Shown here: in pieces, positions 22,927 through 30,038 of the stretch
How the letters are laid out: each line of letters begins with the position of its first letter
How positions within the stretch are numbered: the first letter of the stretch is position 1
Virus record (IMG/VR): IMGVR_UViG_3300011432_000036
Location: 1-30,336 of that record
From: a virus
DNA: 30,336 nucleotides
Reading direction: 5' to 3' (one strand)
Translations under genes and position numbers: made by a program
Notes under the pieces: generated by a model
Seen by the model: the letters and a program-made list of their open reading frames with translations, nothing else
The model's database searches: none
Told to the model about the DNA's origin: nothing

Positions 22927-23564
22927 CCACGGAAACGGCGACTCCATCGTGCGCGCGTGTCGAGCGCCTCTGGTCCGGTGAACGCGTGGTCATCCTCGGC
23001 GGCGGCTGCAGTCTGACCGATGACGACGTGGAGTTCTGCCGCGGGAAGGCGCGCGTCATCGCGATCAAGGAAGCGTATCTGCTCGCGCCGTGGGCCGATG
23101 CGCTGTACGGCTGCGACCCGAAGTTCTGGCGCTTCTACGAGGGCGCGCCGACGTTCACCGGCCTGAAGTACACGATTGCGCAGGATCCCGCACAGGAGCA
23201 GCACACCGCATGGCCCGGATTGCAAGTGCTGAGGAACACCGGACAGGACGGGCTCGAAGTCGACCCGTCTGGGCTCCGAACCGGCTTCAACAGCGGGTAT
23301 CAAGCCATCAACCTGGCCTTCCACCTCGCCGGCCCGACGCAGATCGTGCTGCTCGGGTTCGACATGTGGGCCGGACCGGACGGGCATCAGAACTGGTTCG
23401 GGCCACACCCGAACCACGTCGACAGCCCGTACCCCATCTTCCTCCAGGCGTTCCGGTCGATCGAGGAACCGCTCGCGGACGCTGGCGTCCAGGTGCTCAA
23501 CGCGTCGCGGTTCACGGTGATGAACAGCTTCCCGCGCGTGCCGCTCGAGGAGGCGCTGGCGTGA
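22923..23564 (+). CDS. GT42/DUF115-like phage protein
   Basis: 213 residues. RVVILGGGCSLTDDDVEFC forms the N-terminal nucleotide-type loop, followed by IAIKEAYLLAPWADALYGCD and GFNSGYQAINLAFHLAG with IVLLGFDMW. The order resembles the Rossmann-like core shared by the DUF115 (MptE-like) and bacterial sialyltransferase (GT42) families, and near relatives are frequent in phages. A donor sugar cannot be assigned. It is the first of four consecutive coupled sugar-type genes, and its stop overlaps the next start as GTGA. Confidence 0.65.
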   Translation: MTTETATPSCARVERLWSGERVVILGGGCSLTDDDVEFCRGKARVIAIKEAYLLAPWADALYGCDPKFWRFYEGAPTFTGLKYTIAQDPAQEQHTAWPGLQVLRNTGQDGLEVDPSGLRTGFNSGYQAINLAFHLAGPTQIVLLGFDMWAGPDGHQNWFGPHPNHVDSPYPIFLQAFRSIEEPLADAGVQVLNASRFTVMNSFPRVPLEEALA

Positions 23565-24307
23565 TCCCGGTGGCGTATTACGTGCCGACCGAGGCGACCT
23601 CGCCGAAGTTCGCGTACGCCTTCGCGAAAGGGTGCGGAGGGCAAATCACGGACGACATCGGCTATCTGTTCGACGGGCCGGTCGCCGCCTTCGGGTCGCC
23701 GCCCGTCTGGCCGCTCCTCGATCGCGCGCGGGCGCAGGGTCGTGACGTCTATTTCGGCGACCACGGGTACTTCGGACGCAAGAAGTTCTATCGCATCGCG
23801 AAGAACGCCTTCCAGCACGACGGCCGCACGCCGGCCACGCCGCAACGATTCGAGGCCTTCGAGCGCCGTGTGCAACCGTGGCGGCGTACGGGCGACTACG
23901 TCCTCGTGTGTCCGAACTCAGCGATCTATTTCAAATTGCACGGGCAGAACATCGACGAGTGGCTGATCACCGTCCGCGAAACCGTCGCCAAGCACACCGA
24001 TCGCCCGATCAAGATTCGATGGAAGACAACGGCGATTCCCATCGAGGAAGACCTGGCGCACGCCTGGGCCGTGGTGGTCTTCAGCAGTGCGTGTGCCATC
24101 GATGCGCTGATCGCCGGGGTGCCATGTTTCACGACGGCACCCTTCGCGGCGACGGCGCGCATGGGGCTGTCCGATCTGTCACAGATTGAATCGCCGTACT
24201 ACCCTGACGATCGGGAACCGTTCCTCTGGAGCCTCGCCGATCATCAGTGGTCGATTCAGGAAATCTTCAGCGGCGCCGCGTGGCGAACGCTGGAGGGGCG
24301 GGCCTGA
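23561..24307 (+). CDS. GT-B-like protein, possible polysaccharide glycosyltransferase
   Basis: 248 residues from GTG 23561. RDVYFGDHGYFGRKKFYRIA near 60, YVLVCPNSAIYFKLHG near 117, and VVVFSSACAIDALIAGVPCF near 170 resemble the C-terminal donor-binding half of capsule and teichoic-type transferases, which show S-x-x-x-x-D-A-L-x-x-G-x-P. The N-terminal half is shorter than in those families. Function is inferred from this pattern and from the neighbours. Confidence 0.6.
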   Translation: MIPVAYYVPTEATSPKFAYAFAKGCGGQITDDIGYLFDGPVAAFGSPPVWPLLDRARAQGRDVYFGDHGYFGRKKFYRIAKNAFQHDGRTPATPQRFEAFERRVQPWRRTGDYVLVCPNSAIYFKLHGQNIDEWLITVRETVAKHTDRPIKIRWKTTAIPIEEDLAHAWAVVVFSSACAIDALIAGVPCFTTAPFAATARMGLSDLSQIESPYYPDDREPFLWSLADHQWSIQEIFSGAAWRTLEGRA

Positions 24308-25098
24308 TGTTCGTCAAGAGTCGGCCACTCAAGGCGGGCGAGCGCGTGTACATCGGATGGGACGCGGCCGAAGCGGTGGCGTGGAATGTCGCGGAGTATT
24401 CCCTATTCCGCCACGCCAGCCGGCGCCTGATTCGCACGGACCGGATCGCGCTGCAGACGCTCGGCGCGAGGTATCAGCGCCAGACGTCCGCACTGACCAA
24501 CGGGCAGCTCTTCGACGAGATCTCCGGTGCGCCGATGAGCACTGGCCACGCCATCGCGCGGTTTTTCATTCCGCTCCTGCAGGAGTTCAGTGGCTGGGCG
24601 CTCTTCACCGATGGCGACGTGCTGTTTCGTGAGGACGTCGGGAATCTCTTTGAGATGGCCGATCCGAAGTACGCGGTGATGGTTGTGCAGCATCCGCCGA
24701 TCCTCGAGGCCGCCACGAAGAAAGCCGGGCATGTGCAGCAAGCGTATCCCCGGAAGAACTGGTCGAGCGTCATCCTTTTCAACTGTGGCCACCTTGCGAA
24801 TCGGGCACTCACGCTGCAGGCGCTGAACACGTGGACCGGCCGCGATCTGCATGCCTTCTCGTGGCTGCGGGATGCGGAGATCGGCGAGCTGCCGGCGCGC
24901 TGGAATCACCTCGTGCACATCAGCCAGCCTGATCCGAATCCGGCGCTGGTGCATTACACGCTCGGGACGCCGGACGTCGACGGGCACGAGCACGATCCCT
25001 TCGCTGACGAGTGGAGGCTCGCGGCGCGCGTGGCCGGCTACAGCAACCTGTTGGCATTCCACACCGAGCTCCAGGGCGTCGGAAAGGCGGCGGTGTAG
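24307..25098 (+). CDS. GT8-like glycosyltransferase (GT-A, DxD)
   Basis: 263 residues, ATG 24307 overlapping TGA. RVYIGWDAAEAVAWNVAEYS at the N terminus, FTDGDVLF with the metal-binding Asp102-Gly-Asp104, YPRKNWSSVILFNCGHLANR, and LRDAEIGELPARWNHLV are strong landmarks of a large phage/bacterial GT-A family related to GT8. His-Tyr-Thr-Leu-Gly near 217-221, just before PDVDGHEHD, resembles the second metal/donor site. It probably transfers a sugar from a nucleotide donor. Neither donor nor acceptor is known. Confidence 0.8.
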   Translation: MFVKSRPLKAGERVYIGWDAAEAVAWNVAEYSLFRHASRRLIRTDRIALQTLGARYQRQTSALTNGQLFDEISGAPMSTGHAIARFFIPLLQEFSGWALFTDGDVLFREDVGNLFEMADPKYAVMVVQHPPILEAATKKAGHVQQAYPRKNWSSVILFNCGHLANRALTLQALNTWTGRDLHAFSWLRDAEIGELPARWNHLVHISQPDPNPALVHYTLGTPDVDGHEHDPFADEWRLAARVAGYSNLLAFHTELQGVGKAAV

Positions 25099-25100
25099 CC

Positions 25101-26039
25101 GTGGGCTGGGGCGATGAACTCGTGGCCGCCGGGCAGGCGCAGCGCCTCTTCGATGCCGATCCGTCAACGCGGATCGCGATCGTCGGGATGGACGCGCAAC
25201 CGCGCTGGCACGAGATCTGGCTCGGGAATCCGATCATCGCCAGTCCTGCGGATGTGGCGAAGGGCGAACCGGTTCGATCGGTGATGAACGGCCCGAACTG
25301 CCGACCCTACATCGTGCCTCCGTTCACCAAGGAAACCGGCTGGACGTTCAACCAGGCGTTCCGCTGCCGGGATCACATCGCGCGGATCTACCTCACGCAC
25401 GAGGAGCGCGCGCGCGGCGAGGTGGCCTACGAGAAGTATGGGCCGTACGTCCTGATCGAGCCGTTCACGAAGCACGTCAACTTCCGCTGGGCCCATGCGC
25501 GCTGGGCCGAGCTCGTCGCGGCGCATCCGGATCTCGTGTTCGTGCAACACACGCACAAGGACTCAGAACTGGTGCCTGGCGCCCACTACGAGCGCGCGAC
25601 GTTCCGCGAGGCCTGCGGGCTCATCGCCTCGGCCTGCGCGTATGTGCGGTCCGAGAGCGGGCTCTGTCATGCCGCGGCGGCCTTGGGGATTGCGCAGGTC
25701 ACGCTCTTCGGCGGGTGCATGGACTCCACGGTGATGGGCGGGTATCCCGGGCAGGAGTGCCTCGTCGATGACGACCCGGCGTCGCCGTGCGGGGCGTGGC
25801 TGGCCTGTGAGCACTGCTCGGCGGCGATGGGGCGGATCACGGTGGAGCGGGTGTCGGACGCGCTGTCTCGGGCATTGAAGAAGGGGGCCGGCAGTGGCAC
25901 TGGTGTCGCTCGAACAAGCGAAGGGGCATCTGCGGATCACGGACGTCGCAAGCGACGCCGACCTGAACATGAAGGTCGAGCAGGCGAGCGCGATCATCGT
26001 GACCTACATGAAGGATCAGGCCGAGGCCGGCTGGAGTGA
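25101..26039 (+). CDS. GT9 (heptosyltransferase)-like glycosyltransferase
   Basis: GTG 25101 follows the previous TAG by two bases. YVLIEPFTKHVNFRWAHARW, then FREACGLIASACAYVRSESG and LCHAAAALGIAQVTLFGG, with a G-Y-P element after it, fit the ADP-heptose:LPS heptosyltransferase (GT9) C-terminal half. The N-terminal half is short, but GWGDELVAAGQAQRLF is the usual G-x-G-D start. The reading frame runs to 26039 and overlaps the connector gene by 146 bases. The last 50 residues are Arg/Glu-rich and look like an out-of-frame reading of that gene, so the true end is probably near 25890, implying an indel or a recent loss of the original stop. Confidence 0.75.
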   Translation: MGWGDELVAAGQAQRLFDADPSTRIAIVGMDAQPRWHEIWLGNPIIASPADVAKGEPVRSVMNGPNCRPYIVPPFTKETGWTFNQAFRCRDHIARIYLTHEERARGEVAYEKYGPYVLIEPFTKHVNFRWAHARWAELVAAHPDLVFVQHTHKDSELVPGAHYERATFREACGLIASACAYVRSESGLCHAAAALGIAQVTLFGGCMDSTVMGGYPGQECLVDDDPASPCGAWLACEHCSAAMGRITVERVSDALSRALKKGAGSGTGVARTSEGASADHGRRKRRRPEHEGRAGERDHRDLHEGSGRGRLE

Positions 26040-26175
26040 CGGGTCGGTCGCTGTGCCCGGGAACGTGGAAGCGGCGACGCTGATTGTCCTCACGGATCTG
26101 CGGGAACTGCGGCCGATTGATTGGGCCACGGTGGAACGGCTACTGGTCGGGATGCGGGATCCGACGCTGGCATGA
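25894..26175 (+). CDS. Head-tail connector protein (HK97 gp6-like)
   Basis: 93 residues from GTG 25894 with AAGGGGG upstream. The opening VSLEQAKGHLRITDVASDAD is the classic signature of the phage connector family (gp6/phage_connect_1), in which four helices form a ring under the portal. It ends in RPIDWATVERLLVGMRDPTLA, where small connectors usually finish with a helix and a R-x-P-x-x-A tail. Confidence 0.88.
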   Translation: MALVSLEQAKGHLRITDVASDADLNMKVEQASAIIVTYMKDQAEAGWSDGSVAVPGNVEAATLIVLTDLRELRPIDWATVERLLVGMRDPTLA

Positions 26176-26462
26176 ACATCGGCGCCATGCGGCACCTCGT
26201 GACGCTCGAAGCCGGCCCGGACGGTACGCCGACGGCCTACGTTCCGTCGAGGGTCTACGCGGCGATCGCGCCGGCGCCGCCGGGGGCCTTCGATGAGCAG
26301 CGGATCACGCATCAGGTGTCGATCTGGTATCACCCGCAGATCACGTTCGACACGGTGATCGTGCATCAGGGGACGCGTCGGTTGTACGTGAAGGGCATTC
26401 AGAACATCAACGAGCAGGACCGGGAATTGATGCTGCTCTGCGAAGAGGTGAAGACGCCGTGA
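26172..26462 (+). CDS. Head closure/head-tail joining protein
   Basis: 96 residues, ATGA overlap at 26172. The short N-terminal GAMRHLVTLEAGPDGTPTAY followed by strands VYAAIAPAP, HQVSIWYHPQITFDTVIVHQ and RRLYVKGIQNINEQDRELML matches the phage head-tail joining (stopper) family, including the I-x-N-x-x-E-x-x-R-E-L segment. It closes the portal channel after packaging. Confidence 0.88.
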   Translation: MNIGAMRHLVTLEAGPDGTPTAYVPSRVYAAIAPAPPGAFDEQRITHQVSIWYHPQITFDTVIVHQGTRRLYVKGIQNINEQDRELMLLCEEVKTP

Positions 26463-26716
26463 CGATTTATGGGCCGGTAGACGTCAGCAAGCACGCTGCG
26501 CTCAAGAACTCCGGTCACGAACTGCGCGTGTTTGTGGATGGCGTAGACATCACCGATCGCTGCCGTTTCTTCGACGACACACCCGGTGCACGCGTCGCTG
26601 AAATTTTCAGGGTCGACAACGATGGTCGGAAGTACGTAGACCCATCCACTGACACCGCAGCGGTAGATCGCGTCTACGAATTCGAGGTCGTCGAGGTGCC
26701 GCAGGCATGTCAGTAA
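26459..26716 (+). CDS. Hypothetical protein, 85 residues
   Basis: GTG 26459 overlaps the previous TGA. The core HELRVFVDGVDITDRCRFFDD followed by VAEIFRVDNDGRKYV is beta-rich. It sits between head-closure and gp10-like genes, where other phages have small unknown proteins. No family recognised. The end overlaps the next gene by 10 bases. Confidence 0.65.
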   Translation: MTIYGPVDVSKHAALKNSGHELRVFVDGVDITDRCRFFDDTPGARVAEIFRVDNDGRKYVDPSTDTAAVDRVYEFEVVEVPQACQ

Positions 26717-27114
26717 AAGTCCAGTGGTCCGGATTGAACGAACTCCTGCGCGCGCTGGGGTCGCTTCCGCGCGATCTCCAGTCCGAGGGCATGGGGATCG
26801 TCCGCGACGAAACCGAGGGCGCCGCGGTGGAGATGGCGCAGGGCTACGAGAAGAAGTCAGGCAAGCTCGCGCGGTCGGTCCGGACGATCTACCCGGCGAG
26901 CAATCTCCTGATTGGGATCGCGCAGGCGAAGGCGCCGCACTCACACCTCTACGAATTCGGGACCGAGCAGCGACGCACGGCAAGCGGCGCGAATCGCGGC
27001 CGGATGCCGGAGAGGGCGGTCACGGTGCCTATCGCTCGCCGGCGGCGGGCGAACATGGCTCGACGCCTGGTGGACATGTTGCGGCGGTACGGGTTCCGGA
27101 TAGGTGACGCATGA
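26707..27114 (+). CDS. HK97 gp10-like tail-completion protein
   Basis: 135 residues from ATG 26707. KVQWSGLNELLRALGSLPRD at the N terminus, EKKSGKLARSVRT, and HSHLYEFGTEQRRT followed by RRGRMPERAVTVPIA-like sequence are the defining features of HK97 gp10 family proteins, with the H-x-x-x-x-E-F-G-T element. These act in joining the tail to the head. Its stop overlaps the methyltransferase start as ATGA. Confidence 0.88.
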   Translation: MSVKVQWSGLNELLRALGSLPRDLQSEGMGIVRDETEGAAVEMAQGYEKKSGKLARSVRTIYPASNLLIGIAQAKAPHSHLYEFGTEQRRTASGANRGRMPERAVTVPIARRRRANMARRLVDMLRRYGFRIGDA

Positions 27115-27737
27115 GGGACGTCCTGCTGTACGGGTTGAGCGCGTCGCCGGATTTCGCGGCCTTGCTGCATTGGGCACAGACCACGAAGGATGTCGAATTC
27201 CCGGCGCCGGATCCGCATCGCCTGCAACTCGAACACTGGGTCTGGTCGCATCGCGAGCAGCTCGGGACCGACGTCCTCGATGTTGGCGTCTACTTCCGGC
27301 GCACGTATCTCGGTGCCGGCTATCTCACGGTCGGTGAGAACGGCGAAGACGTGAGAGCCGACCTCTGCGCGCTGCCGTTCCCGGTCGGCCGGTTCGATGG
27401 CGTCGTGCTGACCGAGGTGCTCGAGCACTGCAAGGATCCGTTCACGGCGGTCAAGGAAGTGCACCGCGTGCTGAAGCCGGGAGGTTTGCTGCTCGTGACG
27501 TCGCCGTTCCTGTGGCCGTGGCACGGCACAGAGGATTACCAGGACTACTGGCGCTTCACGCACGAAGGTTGGGCGCTGCTCCTCAAGGACTTCACCGACG
27601 TGGAGATCACGGCCTGTGCGTGGACGCCGGAAGCGACGGCGGCGTACGACCAGATGCGCCGGTTCGAGTGCATGGGGTTCGCGAACCAGACGAAAGCGAC
27701 GACCGGCTATCTGTGCACGGCGAGGAAGGCGGCATGA
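27111..27737 (+). CDS. Class I SAM-dependent methyltransferase
   Basis: 208 residues. VLDVGVYFRRTYLG sits at the motif I position but lacks the usual G-x-G-x-G. Later motifs are intact: RADLCALPFPVGRFDGVVLT, EVLEHCKDPFTAVKEVHRVL and KPGGLLLVTSPF, as in the Methyltransf_11 family. The DYWRFTHEGW element is seen in sugar and small-molecule methyltransferases of polysaccharide clusters. It lies between tail-completion and glycosyltransferase genes and probably methylates a glycan. The altered motif I may weaken SAM binding. Confidence 0.82.
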   Translation: MRDVLLYGLSASPDFAALLHWAQTTKDVEFPAPDPHRLQLEHWVWSHREQLGTDVLDVGVYFRRTYLGAGYLTVGENGEDVRADLCALPFPVGRFDGVVLTEVLEHCKDPFTAVKEVHRVLKPGGLLLVTSPFLWPWHGTEDYQDYWRFTHEGWALLLKDFTDVEITACAWTPEATAAYDQMRRFECMGFANQTKATTGYLCTARKAA

Positions 27738-28822
27738 ACCGGCTCCTCCTGATTCACCCGGGCGCATCGTGGTCGACCGCGGATGTCGAAGCCGGGCTGC
27801 GCTATGGGCTCGAGGTGCACGGGTGCCGCATCCTGAGGTATCGGCTCGACACGCGGATCGTGCGCGCGGCGCGCTGGCTGAATGCGAACTGGCGACTCGC
27901 GAAGAAGACGAACCCGACGATCGCACGACCGACAGATGCCGACATGGTCTATCAGGCCGGAGTCGGGGCGCTCGAGATGGCGCTCCGGCATCAGGTCGAC
28001 GCGGTGATCGTGGTGTCGGCGATGCTCCTGCATCCCGACGTGATCGTGCTGATGAAGCGCGCCGGTCTCAAGGTCTTCATCTTGTTCACCGAGTCACCGT
28101 ATGACATGGACAAGGAAGGGCCGATCGCGAAGCTGGTTGACGGCTGCTGGACGAACGAGCGGACGGTGGTCGATGCCTTCCGTCGCCTCAATCCACGCAC
28201 CGGCTATTTGCCGCACGCCTGGCATCCGCTGCGCCATCGTCACGACGCGCCGATGGAGGATGTCCCTGCGCACGACGTCGTGTTCGTGGGCACCGGATTC
28301 ACCGAGCGCGCGCAGTGGTTCAACGCGATCGACTGGACCGGGATCGACCTGGGTCTGTACGGCAACTGGCGCGACGTCGGCCTGAACGCGCAGCTCCAAG
28401 CGTGCGTACGCGAGGAAGAGATCGAGAACACGAAGGCGGCCTCGCTCTATCGTCGCGCGGCGATCGGGTTGAACCTGTATCGCCGATCGATGGGATGGGG
28501 CAAGGATGCGCCGCAGATCCACACGGCCGAGAGCCTGAGTCCGCGCGCGTATGAACTGGCGGCGTGCGGGGTGTTTCATCTCAGCGACTATCGCCCGGAA
28601 GTTCCGGAGGTCTTCGGCGATCTGGTGCCGACCTTCCGAGGACCGTTTGAAGCGGAGCAGTTGATTCGTCAGTGGTTGCCCGATGTGAACGGGCGCGCGC
28701 GGGTGTCCGCGCACCTTCCCGCCTGCGTGGCGGAGTCGTCATGGGTCCAGCGTGCGGCCTGTGTCATCGGTGACGTGCAATCAGCATTGGCTGAGCGCCA
28801 CGTGACGGCCGCGGCCGTCTGA
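27734..28822 (+). CDS. CgeB-like glycosyltransferase (GT-B)
   Basis: 362 residues, ATGA overlap at 27734. The N-terminal half has LLLIHPGASWSTADVEAGLR and VIVVSAMLLHPDVIVLMKRA, with LFTESPYDMD. The C-terminal half has VVFVGTGFTERAQWFNAI, IGLNLYRRSMGW and ESLSPRAYELAACGVFHLSD, ending with PEVFGDLVPTF. That L-S-x-R-x-[FY]-E-x-x-A-C-G segment is typical of CgeB/Glyco_trans_1_2 transferases. It should transfer a nucleotide-activated sugar. It is the last of the sugar genes before the tail tube. Confidence 0.85.
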   Translation: MNRLLLIHPGASWSTADVEAGLRYGLEVHGCRILRYRLDTRIVRAARWLNANWRLAKKTNPTIARPTDADMVYQAGVGALEMALRHQVDAVIVVSAMLLHPDVIVLMKRAGLKVFILFTESPYDMDKEGPIAKLVDGCWTNERTVVDAFRRLNPRTGYLPHAWHPLRHRHDAPMEDVPAHDVVFVGTGFTERAQWFNAIDWTGIDLGLYGNWRDVGLNAQLQACVREEEIENTKAASLYRRAAIGLNLYRRSMGWGKDAPQIHTAESLSPRAYELAACGVFHLSDYRPEVPEVFGDLVPTFRGPFEAEQLIRQWLPDVNGRARVSAHLPACVAESSWVQRAACVIGDVQSALAERHVTAAAV

Positions 28823-28835
28823 CAAAGGACACACC

Positions 28836-29234
28836 ATGCCTCCCTATCACGGCAAAGGCGGCGTCGTTTACGCGTCGAGTTCTGGATCTGGCACCGCCAT
28901 CGCGGTCGTGCAGTTGACGGAGTGGACGCTCAACATGGCGACGGACAAGGTCGAGACGACCTCGTTCCTCGACACGAATAAGACCTACGTCCAGGGCTTG
29001 CGCGACATTCAGGGCACGCTCTCGGGCTTCTGGGACAGCGCCACGGATCAACTGTTCGACGCGAGCGAGTCGACGGACGGGATCAAGATGTATCTCTATC
29101 CGAGCAACCTCGCACCGACGGTCTACTTCTACGGCCCGGCGTGGTTGGACGCGTCGATCAACGTCACCGTGGCCGGCGCGGTAGGCATGACGGGCAACTT
29201 CGTGGCAAACGGCGCATGGAGCCGGAAGCCGTAG
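28836..29234 (+). CDS. Major tail tube protein
   Basis: 132 residues, AAAGGA upstream. VVQLTEWTLNMATDKVETTS and FLDTNKTYVQGLRDIQGTLS, then GFWDSATDQLFDA and GIKMYLYPSN are the expected features of a siphophage tail tube subunit: strands of the tube barrel with the long loop, and a T-G-x-F strand near the end (MTGNFVANGAW). Position before the tail chaperones fits. Confidence 0.85.
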   Translation: MPPYHGKGGVVYASSSGSGTAIAVVQLTEWTLNMATDKVETTSFLDTNKTYVQGLRDIQGTLSGFWDSATDQLFDASESTDGIKMYLYPSNLAPTVYFYGPAWLDASINVTVAGAVGMTGNFVANGAWSRKP

Positions 29235-29240
29235 AGGTGT

Positions 29241-29501
29241 ATGGCGATCACAGCGAAGGGCCTCGCGGGAGAAGTGCGATGGGTGTACTTACCAGCCGTC
29301 ACATTTGGCCCGTGGTCCTTCGTTCCAAGCGACGGGAAGACAGGCACATTGACGGCGCAGATCGTGAGCGTCGACGAGTTTCGGATGCAGCAGCGTCCGC
29401 TCGTCGTGGTGGTGCCGGCCGGCCGCGCCGAGTGGCGGTGGTCCGTGACCGATCTGCAGATCTCCGGAACGACGCTCACGGCGAGCGTGGTTCGACTGTG
29501 A
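29241..29501 (+). CDS. Hypothetical small tail-region protein, 86 residues
   Basis: ATG 29241 with GAGGTG upstream. It is a beta-rich sequence (EVRWVYLPAVTFGPWSFVPS; ADIVSVDEF-like QIVSVDEFRM) ending in RRWSVTDLQISG-like WRWSVTDLQISG. No family recognised. The position between tail tube and chaperone genes suggests a tail role. Confidence 0.65.
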   Translation: MAITAKGLAGEVRWVYLPAVTFGPWSFVPSDGKTGTLTAQIVSVDEFRMQQRPLVVVVPAGRAEWRWSVTDLQISGTTLTASVVRL

Positions 29502-29507
29502 GGCAGC

Positions 29508-29912
29508 ATGGCTCGTTGCAGGTTCGTTCAACCCGATGTGGTCCGACTCTCGCTCTCCGAGGGTGACTGGATCGGGGTCAAGAAGCGGCTATCGGTCGGC
29601 GAAGAGCGCGCGGCGTTTCAGCAGATCGTCGGGGAAATCAATCCGAACAGCGGCTGGCGGAAGCCGAACGTTGAGATGCTCGGGATCGCGGAGATGGCCG
29701 CCTACATCGTCGAGTGGTCGCTTCGGGATGCACAGGATCGACCGGTGGCCGTATCGGTGGCCGCGATCAAGCAACTGGACTCCGCGACGTTCAAGGAAAT
29801 CGAATCGGCCCTGGCCGCTCACGTCGAGGCGACAGAGGCGGCGCTGGCGGCCTCAAAAAACGATCCGGATGGCAAGCTCGAACCCGTACCGACTTCGCCA
29901 TCTGCCGCCTGA
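29508..29912 (+). CDS. Tail assembly chaperone, first product (gpG-like)
   Basis: 134 residues in the zero frame. LSLSEGDWIGVKKRLSVGEE followed by AAYIVEWSLRDAQDRPVAVS is typical of small tail chaperones, which bind the tape measure protein during tail assembly and are not in the final particle. Near the end, the slippery heptamer A AAA AAC lies in the correct register, so part of the ribosomes should shift to make the longer G-T product. Confidence 0.85.
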   Translation: MARCRFVQPDVVRLSLSEGDWIGVKKRLSVGEERAAFQQIVGEINPNSGWRKPNVEMLGIAEMAAYIVEWSLRDAQDRPVAVSVAAIKQLDSATFKEIESALAAHVEATEAALAASKNDPDGKLEPVPTSPSAA

Positions 29913-30019
29913 TGAAGTGGTCCTACGGGGATCTGATGGATCTGCCGGCGGATTTATACGGGGAGTTGATCGAGTTCTTGAGTGAGCAGCCGAAGGGAAT
30001 GGATGTTGACGACTTCTAA
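29508..30019 (+). CDS. Tail assembly chaperone, frameshifted gpGT-like product
   Basis: A -1 shift at 29855-29861 joins residues up to AALAASKK with the -1 frame, which runs RSGWQARTRTDF and then MKWSYGDLMDLPADLYGELI to the stop at 30017-30019. The joined product is about 169 residues. The T part has the W-S-x-x-x-L-M-x-L-P pattern of second-half tail chaperones. The order tail tube, G/GT, tape measure is conserved in siphophages. Confidence 0.8.
29855..29861 (+). other. Programmed -1 frameshift site A AAA AAC
   Basis: The heptamer sits exactly in the zero-frame phase (TCA AAA AAC), and the -1 frame is the one that carries the T-like segment. This is the canonical X-XXY-YYZ slip site used by lambda-type tail chaperones. 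Confidence 0.85.
29912..30019 (+). CDS. Second chaperone segment (T), possible independent start
   Basis: ATG 29912 overlaps the G stop as TGATG, so the 35-residue T segment could also be made alone by coupling. It contains KWSYGDLMDLPADLYGELIE and ends PKGMDVDDF. The frameshift route is the better supported one. Confidence 0.4.
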   Translation: MKWSYGDLMDLPADLYGELIEFLSEQPKGMDVDDF

Positions 30020-30038
30020 GGACGCGAGGGCCGCGTAA

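Noticed and set aside
26949-27926. 325-codon minus-strand open frame opposite gp10 and methyltransferase genes
   Set aside because: Spans several coupled + strand genes and is Arg/Ser-rich shadow.
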